Shown piece by piece: positions 26,709-35,373 of a DNA stretch of 64,000 bases. Within the stretch, counting starts at the first letter, position 1, and each line of letters opens with the position of its first letter. The stretch is from Pelagihabitans sp965238025. Its GTDB lineage: Bacteria; Bacteroidota; Bacteroidia; Flavobacteriales; Flavobacteriaceae. Made by a program: the position numbers and the translations under genes. The notes under the pieces are model-generated. The model saw only the letters and a program-made list of their open reading frames with translations, was not told where the DNA came from and did not search any database. Where the stretch lies: the NCBI GenBank assembly GCA_965238025.1, contig OZ250162.1, positions 2,790,001 to 2,854,000 on the forward strand, in the 5' to 3' direction.

Positions 26709-28127
26709 TTATTTATAACTCCTAGGTCCCAAAAAAGCCGTTATCGTTGTCTCTATTAGTTTATCGCCGCTATATACCCCGATTTTCACCTTTTCCTTAT
26801 CACTTTTAATGGCCGAATCATTGATCTCGATAAACAAGGTTCCCTCAGCCAAATCTTGGGCAAGTACTTTAAAATCTTCATTCCTCACCAATTTTATAGC
26901 GCCTTTATGTGATAAGAGCTTGAAGTTTACATCGTTTACATCTTTGGTAGTTTTATTGACCAACTTATAGGTATATACATTGCTGATGACATTATTTTCC
27001 TTGTGCTCATACAGCTGCCCGGGTAGTCTTAGAATATTTGCCTCCAAGTCGTTTCTTAAGAACAGCATACCTATCAAAAGGCCGGTCAAAATCACTAGAA
27101 TGGCTGTATAACCTTTTAAGCGTGGCGTGAATTGGAATTTTTCCTTTTTAGTAATCTCATCCTCGCTGGCATAGCGAATCAATCCCTTGGGAAGGTTTAC
27201 CTTCTCCATAATGGTATCACACTCATCAATACAAGCAGTGCAGTTTACACATTCTAGCTGTGTGCCATTACGTATGTCTATGTTTGTCGGGCAAACGTGT
27301 ACACATTGAAAGCAGTCAATACAATCGCCGTGACCTAAGGCATATCGATCTTCATTTTTTCGAAACTTCTTTCGGCCGTTTTCCGCTTCGCCTCGTTTAT
27401 GGTCGTAGGCGACAACTATAGATTTGTTATCCAATAGTACGCCTTGCATGCGCCCGTAAGGACAGGCGATGATACAAACTTGCTCCCTAAACCAGGCGAA
27501 CACCCAAAAAAAGACGGCTGTAAAAATAAGCAGGGAAATCAGGGTGCTCATATGTTGTAAGGGGCCATCTGTGATGTATTGTAGCAACCGATCACTTCCT
27601 ATCAGATAGGCCAGGAACACATTGGCGATGATAAACGAAATGACAAAAAAGATAAACCATTTGGTTGCTCGTTTTCGAATTTTTTCAGCATTCCACTCTT
27701 GCTTGTCCAGACGCTTTTGTGCACCACGGTCCCCGTCGATCCAAAACTCGATTCTACGGAACACCATTTCCAGAAAAATGGTTTGCGGGCACATCCAACC
27801 ACAAAAAATACGACCGAAGGCAACGGTAAACAATGCAATAAAAATGACCCCAATAATCATCGAAATGACGAAAAGGTGAAAGTCCTGAGGCCAAAATGGA
27901 AAACCAAAAATGTTAAAACGACGTTCCAATACATTGAACATCAAGAATTGATTGCCATTGATTTTTACAAAGGGAGCGGCAATTAAAAATGTCAATAAGA
28001 GGTAGCTAACGTACTTTCGGTATTGATAGAACTTACCACTGGGTTTTTTGGGGAATACCCAAGCGCGTTTGCCCTCCTCATTTATGGTTCCTATAGAATC
28101 CCTAAAATGTTCTTTGTCTTGTGACAT
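26709..28127 (-). CDS. ccoG: CcoG/RdxA ferredoxin-like cbb3 assembly protein
   Basis: I prefer ATG 28127 (MSQDKEHFRDSIG, 472 residues). A GTG at 28154 would add nine residues and lies inside a palindromic repeat. Several transmembrane segments, the motif CGWMCPQTIFLE and two ferredoxin-type clusters (CIDCFQCVHVCP and CVNCTACIDECD) are visible. A C-terminal Ig-like domain completes the RdxA/CcoG layout. It helps mature cbb3 oxidase by reducing copper. It is separated from ccoP by a repeat-rich 187 bp spacer. Confidence 0.93.
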   Translation of the reverse strand: MSQDKEHFRDSIGTINEEGKRAWVFPKKPSGKFYQYRKYVSYLLLTFLIAAPFVKINGNQFLMFNVLERRFNIFGFPFWPQDFHLFVISMIIGVIFIALFTVAFGRIFCGWMCPQTIFLEMVFRRIEFWIDGDRGAQKRLDKQEWNAEKIRKRATKWFIFFVISFIIANVFLAYLIGSDRLLQYITDGPLQHMSTLISLLIFTAVFFWVFAWFREQVCIIACPYGRMQGVLLDNKSIVVAYDHKRGEAENGRKKFRKNEDRYALGHGDCIDCFQCVHVCPTNIDIRNGTQLECVNCTACIDECDTIMEKVNLPKGLIRYASEDEITKKEKFQFTPRLKGYTAILVILTGLLIGMLFLRNDLEANILRLPGQLYEHKENNVISNVYTYKLVNKTTKDVNDVNFKLLSHKGAIKLVRNEDFKVLAQDLAEGTLFIEINDSAIKSDKEKVKIGVYSGDKLIETTITAFLGPRSYK

Positions 28128-28146
28128 TACATAAACCTTCTTTTTC

Positions 28147-28166
28147 ATTCCCACGAAGGCGGGAAT
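28147..28166. repeat. Second copy of the REP-like palindrome
   Basis: ATTCCC...GGGAAT, 20 bp, is the reverse complement of a variant of the copy at 12575-12594. It sits immediately upstream of ccoG. Confidence 0.7.
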
Positions 28167-28287
28167 CCTTTTTTTTAAGCGCTCCAGCTTTTATAAGGAG
28201 AGGATAAAAGCTTGAGTATAGTTCTGCATTACTGGGCCAAGGTTCGGGCTATCAAACCCTCCGTCATCTTCGCTACACTTGTTGCCA

Positions 28288-28309
28288 CCTCCCTTCATCT
28301 GAAGGGAGG
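28288..28309. repeat. Hairpin repeat after ccoP
   Basis: CCTCCCTTC pairs perfectly with GAAGGGAGG across a four-base loop, 5 bp after the ccoP stop codon. Flanking sequence (GGCAACAAGTGTAGCGAAG on the minus strand) has the look of a dispersed Bacteroidetes repeat. It may end or stabilise the ccoNOQP transcript. Confidence 0.55.
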
Positions 28310-28314
28310 AATTA

Positions 28315-29280
28315 TTATTTTTTTAAATTTATCGCTACTGTAGTAGAATCTATTACCACAGTAGTAGAATCTATAACTTGTTCCATTTCTATTTCCGGTG
28401 CATCCGGATCTACCCACACATCACCTTCCGCAGCTTTAGGATTAGCAGGGGTTTTTCCGTTGATCTCGGTTAAAATATAACTTCCTACCTGTGCCATCTC
28501 TACGGGTTTTAAAATTTGTTTCCAGGCGACCATACCTTTACCGTCCCGACCGCCTTCGGAAATGGTGTTGAAGACATTTTTGATGCCTCCGCCCAAAATC
28601 CAGTGCTGGTCCGTAAGATTGGGGCCGATTCCACCGCCGCCATCAGCCATATGACAGGCCACACAATTCATTTCGTAAATATTTTTACCTGCACTAATAT
28701 CAGAAGCTTCGGTAAAAAGTGCTACCGTATTTACATCTACTAAGTCTTTCGCCGTTTTTTTATAGGCTTCTATTTCTAATTTGGCGGCCGCAACTTCTTG
28801 TTCATACTCCATATCCTGGGTGTAGTCATTGTAGATATGGAACCGTACCAAATACACCACACCAAAAATGATGGTCGCATAGAACATGTAGACCCACCAA
28901 GGTGGTAATTTGTTATCCAATTCACGTATACCATCATAGTTGTGATCCAAAATGATTTCGCCTTCAGCTTCAATTGGCTTTGAACCAAGCAGTTTTTGAT
29001 ACGTTTTTTGGCCCCAAGCCCATCCCTTTGATTCTGATTTACTTGTCAGGTAACGTTCTTGGGCCTCTTTGGATAGAGTCTGAAACATTACGTTTTCTAT
29101 CGATTGCAATATCAATGCAATAGCAATGAGGAATATAAGCATCATTACCATAAAAAATTGGGCTGCGGGATATGCTATTATTGCCGGCTTATCACCCGAA
29201 TCGATAAAATACTCCATCAATCCAAAAATGATGAAGAACATAAGGGTGATATAAAGCCACCATGGTCGTGTATTTCTCAT
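28315..29280 (-). CDS. ccoP: cbb3 oxidase subunit III (monoheme CcoP)
   Basis: The 321-residue subunit has two N-terminal transmembrane segments and a third after the CcoP motif ELDNKLPPWW. A single heme c site CVACH lies near residue 206. Classical CcoP has two heme sites; only one is present here. The tail contains a tandem repeat of VIDSTTV. The subunit passes electrons to the oxidase core from the periplasmic side. Its start overlaps the end of the CcoQ-like gene by 4 bp (29277-29280). Confidence 0.92.
   Translation of the reverse strand: MRNTRPWWLYITLMFFIIFGLMEYFIDSGDKPAIIAYPAAQFFMVMMLIFLIAIALILQSIENVMFQTLSKEAQERYLTSKSESKGWAWGQKTYQKLLGSKPIEAEGEIILDHNYDGIRELDNKLPPWWVYMFYATIIFGVVYLVRFHIYNDYTQDMEYEQEVAAAKLEIEAYKKTAKDLVDVNTVALFTEASDISAGKNIYEMNCVACHMADGGGGIGPNLTDQHWILGGGIKNVFNTISEGGRDGKGMVAWKQILKPVEMAQVGSYILTEINGKTPANPKAAEGDVWVDPDAPEIEMEQVIDSTTVVIDSTTVAINLKK
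28326..28380 (-). repeat. Tandem repeat in the ccoP tail
   Basis: Two near-identical units of about 24 bp encode VIDSTTV twice at the C-terminus of CcoP. The unit GTAGTAGAATCTAT is seen twice on the plus strand. Confidence 0.65.
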
Positions 29281-29468
29281 AGTTCAAAATTTTGTTGGTT
29301 GTCTTCTTGTAAGGGTAGTTCGCTCATCTCTTTTATATGTGCTTTGGAGGCCGTGAAAACCCACCAGAACAACACTACAAAAAAGACAAAGAAGATTAAT
29401 AATGATATCATGGGATAGGTGGCAACGCCCTCTATACTTTCCATATAACCTTTTACAAATTTTAGCAT
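29277..29468 (-). CDS. ccoQ: CcoQ-like small subunit
   Basis: The 63-residue protein has one transmembrane helix (MISLLIFFVFFVVLFWWVFT) and an acidic tail, matching the size and layout of FixQ/CcoQ. It overlaps ccoP by ATGA. CcoQ stabilises the cbb3 complex. Confidence 0.82.
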   Translation of the reverse strand: MLKFVKGYMESIEGVATYPMISLLIFFVFFVVLFWWVFTASKAHIKEMSELPLQEDNQQNFEL

Positions 29469-29559
29469 GCTATTTTTAGATTAAGGAGTCAAGAATCAAG
29501 AGATAAGACGTTATTCGAATTTTTAGCCTTAACTCTTGGCCCTATACTCTTGGTTCTTT

Positions 29560-31755
29560 TTATTGTGATACGGTTTCGTTGGTTTCCTTTATTTTAATAT
29601 CTGTACCCAAACGTTGTAGGTATGCAATTAAGGCAACAATCTCCCTGTTCCTCATTTCTATAAAATCCTCGCCATTTTCAGCAGCATATTTTTTATCGGC
29701 TTCGTAGCCTTTTGCAAAATCGGGGTCGGTATATAAGTTCTTCTCAATGCGGGTAGCCTGTTCATCCATATTTGCATAGGCATTCGCAATGTCCTCATCT
29801 GTATAGGGGACTCCCAAAGAAACCATGGCCTTCATTTTTCCTTGTATATCGCTGCGGTCATGCTCATCTCGAACGAGCCATTGATAGGCTGGCATAATCG
29901 AACCTGAGGATGTACTTTGAGGGTCATACATATGATTCAGGTGCCAGTTATCGGAATACTTACCTCCTATACGAAGCAGATCGGGGCCTGTACGTTTACT
30001 GCCCCATAAGAAGGGGTGGTCGTATACAAATTCCCCTGCCTTGGAATATTCCCCATAACGTTCTACTTCACTTCGGAACGGGCGTACCATTTGGGAATGA
30101 CAGCCCACACAGCCCTCACGAATATAGAGGTCGCGGCCTTCCAATTCTAGGGGAGAATAGGGTTTTACGCTTGTTATCGTTGGTATATTTGATTTTACCA
30201 AAATAGTTGGCACGATTTGTATAATACCGCCTATTAAAATGGCTACGGTAGCCAGAATAGTTAATTGTATAGGCTTGCGCTCCAACCAGGTATGAAAGGT
30301 CTCACCAGCCGTCCTGCCTTTAGATACCCTGGTCAGGGCTGGGGCTTCGGCCAATTCATCTGCAAACTTGCTACCGGATCTAATAGTAATCACAATATTG
30401 TAGACCATAACACAGGCACCGAGAATAAACATGCTTCCACCAATGGCACGCATCCAGTACATTGGCATGATTTCTATTACGGTTTCCATGAAATTTCCAT
30501 AAACCAAAGTTCCATCTGGATTAAATTCCTTCCACATTAAAGCCTGGGTAAATCCGGCTACGTACATCGGAAGGGCATAAAGAATAATACCCAGTGTCCC
30601 GATCCAAAAATGGAAGTTGGCCAACCCTTTTGAATATAGCTTGGTCTTGGTCATTTTAGGCACTAACCAATATATCATCCCGAAGGTGAGGAAACCGTTC
30701 CATGCCAAGGCTCCCACATGAACGTGGGCGATAATCCAATCACTAAAGTGAGCAATGGCATTTACATTTTTAAGGGATAATAGCGGCCCTTCAAAGGTGG
30801 CCATACCATATCCTGTTATTGCCACGACCATAAATTTCAGAGTCGGGTCGGTACGCACTTTATCCCAAGCCCCACGAAGGGTCAATAGGCCATTTATCAT
30901 ACCTCCCCATGATGGTGCGATTAGCATGATGGAAAAGGCCACACCTAAGTTCTGGGCCCAATCTGGTAGAGAAGAATATAACAAATGATGGGGTCCTGCC
31001 CAGATGTAGATGAATATCAACGACCAAAAGTGGACAATTGAAAGTTTATAGGAATAGATGGGTCTATTTGCCGCCTTGGGAACGAAATAGTACATCAGCC
31101 CCAGGAAAGGCGTGGTCAAAAAGAAGGCTACCGCATTGTGACCATACCACCATTGTACTAAAGCATCTTGCACACCCGCATAAACAGAATAACTTTTTAA
31201 CGCACTTACGGGAAGTTCTAAACTATTGAAAATGTGCAGTACCGCTACGGTTACAAAAGTTGCCAAATAGAACCAGATAGCGACATACATATGACGTTGT
31301 CTCCGTTTTATGATCGTTCCAATAAGGTTGACACCAAAAGCGACCCAAACAAGGGCAATGGCAATATCAATAGGCCATTCAAGCTCGGCGTATTCTTTGG
31401 AAGTGGTATACCCTAAAGGCAGTGTAATTGCCGCTGCAACAATAATGGCCTGCCAGCCCCAGAAATTAAAACTGCTAAGAAGGTCGCTGAACATTCGTGC
31501 CTTAAGTAGACGTTGGGTGGAGTAGTACACCCCCGCAAAAGTGGCGTTGCCTACAAAGGCAAAAATTACGGCATTGGTATGCAATGGGCGCAAACGGCCA
31601 AAACTCAACCACGATATACCGTCGGTAAGGTTCGGAAACATAAACATAAAGGCCAACAAAAGGCCCACTGACATTCCCACAATTCCCCAAAACATTGTTG
31701 CGTAGAGGAAATTTTTTACGACTTTGTTATCGTAATAGAATTGCTGTACTTCCAT
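29560..31755 (-). CDS. ccoNO: Fused cbb3 oxidase subunits I and II (CcoNO)
   Basis: The 731-residue protein joins the heme-copper catalytic subunit CcoN (about residues 1-470, with many transmembrane helices and histidine ligands such as RPLHTNA, GHNAVAF, GPHHLLY and HVHVGAL) to the monoheme cytochrome c subunit CcoO. The CcoO part begins after a linker near residue 480, with heme site CVGCH and the SQMVRPFRSEVERYGEYS segment. The fusion is typical of Bacteroidetes. The enzyme reduces oxygen with high affinity and pumps protons. It is preceded by ccoS with 2 bp spacing. Confidence 0.95.
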   Translation of the reverse strand: MEVQQFYYDNKVVKNFLYATMFWGIVGMSVGLLLAFMFMFPNLTDGISWLSFGRLRPLHTNAVIFAFVGNATFAGVYYSTQRLLKARMFSDLLSSFNFWGWQAIIVAAAITLPLGYTTSKEYAELEWPIDIAIALVWVAFGVNLIGTIIKRRQRHMYVAIWFYLATFVTVAVLHIFNSLELPVSALKSYSVYAGVQDALVQWWYGHNAVAFFLTTPFLGLMYYFVPKAANRPIYSYKLSIVHFWSLIFIYIWAGPHHLLYSSLPDWAQNLGVAFSIMLIAPSWGGMINGLLTLRGAWDKVRTDPTLKFMVVAITGYGMATFEGPLLSLKNVNAIAHFSDWIIAHVHVGALAWNGFLTFGMIYWLVPKMTKTKLYSKGLANFHFWIGTLGIILYALPMYVAGFTQALMWKEFNPDGTLVYGNFMETVIEIMPMYWMRAIGGSMFILGACVMVYNIVITIRSGSKFADELAEAPALTRVSKGRTAGETFHTWLERKPIQLTILATVAILIGGIIQIVPTILVKSNIPTITSVKPYSPLELEGRDLYIREGCVGCHSQMVRPFRSEVERYGEYSKAGEFVYDHPFLWGSKRTGPDLLRIGGKYSDNWHLNHMYDPQSTSSGSIMPAYQWLVRDEHDRSDIQGKMKAMVSLGVPYTDEDIANAYANMDEQATRIEKNLYTDPDFAKGYEADKKYAAENGEDFIEMRNREIVALIAYLQRLGTDIKIKETNETVSQ

Positions 31756-31757
31756 AA

Positions 31758-32000
31758 TTATACTTCTTTATTTAGTTGGATTTTATCTTCTGAGAAATGA
31801 GGCTTTTTTTCAATACAGTCTACGACATTTGAATGTTGTTTTTCTATGTTGGATTGTACTAGTTCATCCTCAAAAAGCATGCGTACTGATGGGGTATAGG
31901 AATCGTCATATTGTCCTCTCTTTACCGATACAATAAATGCGATAAAAAAGACGACCGCTACAACAATACTTATAGTCAATAGCACATAAATAACACTCAT
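31758..32000 (-). CDS. ccoS: CcoS cbb3 oxidase assembly protein
   Basis: The 80-residue protein has one N-terminal transmembrane segment (VIYVLLTISIVVAVVFFIAF) and the typical following GQYDD(S)YTPSVRMLFED stretch. It is required for cofactor insertion into cbb3 oxidase. It is the first gene behind the operator at 32051-32062. Confidence 0.88.
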   Translation of the reverse strand: MSVIYVLLTISIVVAVVFFIAFIVSVKRGQYDDSYTPSVRMLFEDELVQSNIEKQHSNVVDCIEKKPHFSEDKIQLNKEV

Positions 32001-32019
32001 ACCTATCTAAATTATCGCG

Positions 32020-32062
32020 TAAAACTACGCCGGCGATTTTCGATTAAACATGACATATGTCA
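32020..32062 (-). promoter_or_regulatory. Fnr-type operator and -7 element for ccoS-NO-Q-P
   Basis: TGACATATGTCA (32051-32062) is the core of a perfect 22 bp palindrome at 32046-32067. On the minus strand TAGTTTTA (32027-32020) follows after 23 bp. The operator sits between ccoI and ccoS, so the structural genes have a promoter separate from ccoI. Confidence 0.8.
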
Positions 32063-32072
32063 TGTTTGATAA

Positions 32073-34469
32073 TTATTTTAATTTTCTACCCAAAAGATTC
32101 GTCATTACCGTTGTGAATGCCACCACACTTATGGAACTCAGAGGCATTAAAATTGCTGCGATAACGGGTTGTAATTGTCCAGTAACGGCAAAATAAAGTC
32201 CTATAACATTGTAAACCAATGAGAGCACGAAACTTAGCTTGACGATTTTAATTGCCTTTTTCGAAGCCAAGATATATTGATATAGTTCTTTGAATTTCGT
32301 TGCATCCATGATACCATCGCAGGCAGGGGAGAAGACGTTTATATTCTCAGAAATGGAGATACCAACTTCGGCCTGAGCCAAGGCCCCTGCATCGTTTAGA
32401 CCATCTCCTACCATCAGCACCTTGTTGCCCTTCTTTTGCAACGATTTAATGAACGCTAGTTTCTGTTCAGGTTTTTGGTTAAAAAAAAGCGGGGTAAGTT
32501 TTGGTAAAAGCTTTGCCAAATGATCTTTCTCCCCCTCATTATCTCCCGATAGAATGGCGAGGTTTAGATTTTTCGACATGGCCTCGAATATTTCAGATAC
32601 ACCTTCGCGATAGTGGTTGTTGAAAATATACTTTCCCCTATATATGTTGTTGCTGCTAATGTGAACCGATGTATTTAGGGCATCTCTTGGTTGCTTTTTT
32701 TCGACAAAATCCGAAGAACCAATTTTAATATGTTCGCTACCTAAGACCCCTTCGATTCCTTTTCCTAAATACTCTTCGTACTCATCTAGAGTGAGAATAT
32801 CCTGCTCGGCGAGTAAATCATATAGTGTTCTGCTCAAGGGGTGGTTAGAAGCGCGCAATGTATTTTTTAATAAGGATTCTTCGCTAGCTGTCAAGGGCAT
32901 ACCCTCATAAGAGGCCGTACTTTTTTGAGTTGTGGTAATGGTGCCTGTCTTGTCAAAAATAACCGTATCGATCAGCGCCAATTGCTCAACGGCCTGAGTA
33001 TCCTTTAGATAAAACTTCTTTCGACCAAAAATGCGGAGCATATTGCCTAATGTAAAAGGGGAGGCCAATGCTATGGCACATGGGCAGGCAATAATTAAAA
33101 CGGCAGTAAAGACATTCATGGCCTTACTGGGGTCATAATACAGCCAAAAGGCCGTAGCGATAGATGCGATGGACAAAACTGCAATTGTAAATCGCCTTCC
33201 TATGCTGTCGGTAAGGTTTTGAAACCGGGTAGATTTATCTTGTTGAAAAACCGAATTACTCCATAGCTGGGTCAAATAGCTTTGGGAAACCGATTTTAAG
33301 GTTTCCACCTCAATGGCTCCCTGTAGCTGTTTACCTCCTGCAAATACCTTATCGCCCGATTCCTTTCTAACAGGTTCCGATTCCCCGGTTACAAAACTAT
33401 AATCAATTCGGGCATTGCCATCGATCAGGATTCCATCTACCGGAATCAATTCTTCATTACGTATCAAGATACGGTCGCCTTTTTTGATGTCATGCACTTG
33501 AGTGCTTTCTTCCTTTCCTTTGGCCGTTATCTTGGTAACAGCTATAGGGAAATAGGATTTGTAATCCCGTTCAAAGGATAAAAAAGAGTACGTTTTCTGC
33601 TGGAAGAACTTGCCAAGTAATAAGAAGAATACCAATCCGGTTAAAGAATCAAAAAAACCACTTCCCCATTCAAAAATGATTTCAAGGGTACTTCGTATGA
33701 ACAACACAAAAATACCAAGGGCAATGGGGACATCAATATTTAAAATGTTAGTCCGCAACCCTTTGTAAGCGGAAATGAAGTAATCGTTCGCGGCATAAAA
33801 AACTACGGGCAACGAAAAGGCCAACATGAGCCAACGAAACACATCTTCGTATTGATTTAGCCAAAATTCGCCCCCAGAACTTTCACTTGAAGATAAATCA
33901 AAATATTCTGGAAAGGAAAGAAACATGACATTGCCAAAGGCAAAGCCGGCAATGCCCAATTTATAAGTCAAGCTATGATCTGCCTTCTTTTTCCCATTGT
34001 CAAAATCATCTAAAGAAATATAAGGTTCGTAACCAATTCTTGCTAAAAGCACGACCAATTCTTTTAAGGAAATTTTGGAACTGTTATAGGTAATACGAAC
34101 AGTTTTTTTGGGGAAATCTACTTGTGAACTACTTATAAATGGATTGAGTTTGTTCAGATTTTCCAATACCCAGATACAAGAACTACAATGTATATGCGGA
34201 ATCTGTAGATTTACGATCTGTAGCCTTCCATCATTGAACTCGATAAGCCGTTCAACAATGGCAGGGGTATCAAGAAAATCGTACTTTCCTTCAGTGACCT
34301 TTGGGGTTGTGCCCGCTGCAGACTGTAAATCATAATAATAAGATAGGTCGTTGCTTGAAAAAATCTCATAGACCGTTTTGCAGCCGTTACAGCAGAACCT
34401 TTTTTCGCCCAGTTCGATAATTACGTTGCCGCAGTCATCCCCACAATGGTAACAGTTGTTACGCACCAT
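32073..34469 (-). CDS. ccoI: cbb3-associated copper P-type ATPase
   Basis: The 798-residue heavy-metal P1B ATPase has an N-terminal cysteine-rich region (CYHCGDDC and CCNGCKTVYEIF), a heavy-metal domain with HCSSCIW, the transport motif CPCAIALAS, phosphorylation site DKTGTIT and hinge GDGLND. The double N-terminal metal site marks the FixI/CcoI group, which exports or delivers copper for cbb3 oxidase. It is divergent from the crp/fnr gene with a shared operator between. Confidence 0.93.
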   Translation of the reverse strand: MVRNNCYHCGDDCGNVIIELGEKRFCCNGCKTVYEIFSSNDLSYYYDLQSAAGTTPKVTEGKYDFLDTPAIVERLIEFNDGRLQIVNLQIPHIHCSSCIWVLENLNKLNPFISSSQVDFPKKTVRITYNSSKISLKELVVLLARIGYEPYISLDDFDNGKKKADHSLTYKLGIAGFAFGNVMFLSFPEYFDLSSSESSGGEFWLNQYEDVFRWLMLAFSLPVVFYAANDYFISAYKGLRTNILNIDVPIALGIFVLFIRSTLEIIFEWGSGFFDSLTGLVFFLLLGKFFQQKTYSFLSFERDYKSYFPIAVTKITAKGKEESTQVHDIKKGDRILIRNEELIPVDGILIDGNARIDYSFVTGESEPVRKESGDKVFAGGKQLQGAIEVETLKSVSQSYLTQLWSNSVFQQDKSTRFQNLTDSIGRRFTIAVLSIASIATAFWLYYDPSKAMNVFTAVLIIACPCAIALASPFTLGNMLRIFGRKKFYLKDTQAVEQLALIDTVIFDKTGTITTTQKSTASYEGMPLTASEESLLKNTLRASNHPLSRTLYDLLAEQDILTLDEYEEYLGKGIEGVLGSEHIKIGSSDFVEKKQPRDALNTSVHISSNNIYRGKYIFNNHYREGVSEIFEAMSKNLNLAILSGDNEGEKDHLAKLLPKLTPLFFNQKPEQKLAFIKSLQKKGNKVLMVGDGLNDAGALAQAEVGISISENINVFSPACDGIMDATKFKELYQYILASKKAIKIVKLSFVLSLVYNVIGLYFAVTGQLQPVIAAILMPLSSISVVAFTTVMTNLLGRKLK

Positions 34470-34493
34470 ATCTACATTTACTTATACCTTTGA

Positions 34494-34567
34494 CAAAGTT
34501 GAGGATCGTGTTCGCCTTAAAACATGATAATTGTCAGGTTTTGGCTAACTTGTGAGAACTACCTTTG
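34494..34567. promoter_or_regulatory. Shared Fnr-type operator for ccoI and crp/fnr
   Basis: TGATAATTGTCA is at 34525-34536. On the plus strand TACCTTTG (34560-34567) follows after 23 bp for the regulator. On the minus strand CAACTTTG (34501-34494) lies at the same 23 bp distance for ccoI. One palindrome thus serves both promoters and implies autoregulation. Confidence 0.78.
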
Positions 34568-34593
34568 TATGGTAAGGTATAAATCTTAAAATC

Positions 34594-35283
34594 ATGGAAA
34601 GTAGATGTGAAAATTGCATCGTTCGTCAGTTCAATTCGTTACGTGCCATGAGCAAAGAAGAATTGAAGAAGGTTTCGGATTCAAAAATCTCTAAAAAAAT
34701 CAAGAAAGGGGAAGCCCTTTTTGAAGAAGGGGAGAAACTGGATGGGGTTTTTTGTGTTCGCGATGGGGTATCAAAATTGTCAAAATTGAGTGCCAACGGT
34801 AAAGATCAAATTGTAAAATTGGCGAGTAAGGGTGAGGTGATGGGCCAACGTTCTGTTATTGCCGAAGAATCCACAAATTTAAGTGCGGTTGCCGTTAACG
34901 ATATGGAGGTCTGCTTTATTCCGAAAGAAATTATTTCCAATACTTTAAATTCGAACCCTAATTTTGCCGTTGAGGTATTACGTCATATGGCCCATGACCT
35001 TAAGGAGGCCGATGATGTAATTGTAAATATGTCCCAAAAATCGGTGAAGCAGCGTATGGCCGAAGCCTTTTTGTATCTCAAGAAAAATTACGGCGAAGAC
35101 AAGGATGGTTTTCTGCATTTGGTACTTTCCCGCGAAGATTATGCGAATGTGGTAGGTACGGCCACAGAATCCTGTATTCGTATCATTTCAGAATTCAAGA
35201 AAAAAGGCTTTATCAAAACTTCGGGCAAAAAAATTGGTGTGGCCAATGAAAAGCAACTTCAAAATTTGATAGATGGTTTTTAG
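34594..35283 (+). CDS. Crp/Fnr-family regulator
   Basis: The 229-residue protein has a cyclic-nucleotide-binding-like beta barrel (residues about 20-120), a dimer helix and a winged helix-turn-helix. Cysteines occur at C5, C8, C54, C107 and C194. C5 and C8 (RCENC) resemble the start of an Fnr cluster site but not its full spacing. In the recognition helix (TESCIRIISEF) E192 and R196 match the Fnr residues that contact TGA/TCA half sites. It is the likely factor for the TGAYANWTRTCA regulon. Whether it senses oxygen, nitric oxide or another signal is not shown. Confidence 0.88.
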   Translation: MESRCENCIVRQFNSLRAMSKEELKKVSDSKISKKIKKGEALFEEGEKLDGVFCVRDGVSKLSKLSANGKDQIVKLASKGEVMGQRSVIAEESTNLSAVAVNDMEVCFIPKEIISNTLNSNPNFAVEVLRHMAHDLKEADDVIVNMSQKSVKQRMAEAFLYLKKNYGEDKDGFLHLVLSREDYANVVGTATESCIRIISEFKKKGFIKTSGKKIGVANEKQLQNLIDGF

Positions 35284-35305
35284 TTGTCGTGCTTAAATTA
35301 AAACC

Positions 35306-35348
35306 TGATAAATATCATAGTTTTGGCTCAGGCATCAATCTACTTTTA
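35306..35348 (+). promoter_or_regulatory. Fnr-type operator and -7 element for usp (35374)
   Basis: TGATAAATATCA at 35306-35317 is followed after 23 bp by TACTTTTA at 35341-35348. The usp ATG is 26 bases beyond. Confidence 0.75.
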
Positions 35349-35373
35349 CCGCATAGATTTCAATAAAAAGTAG

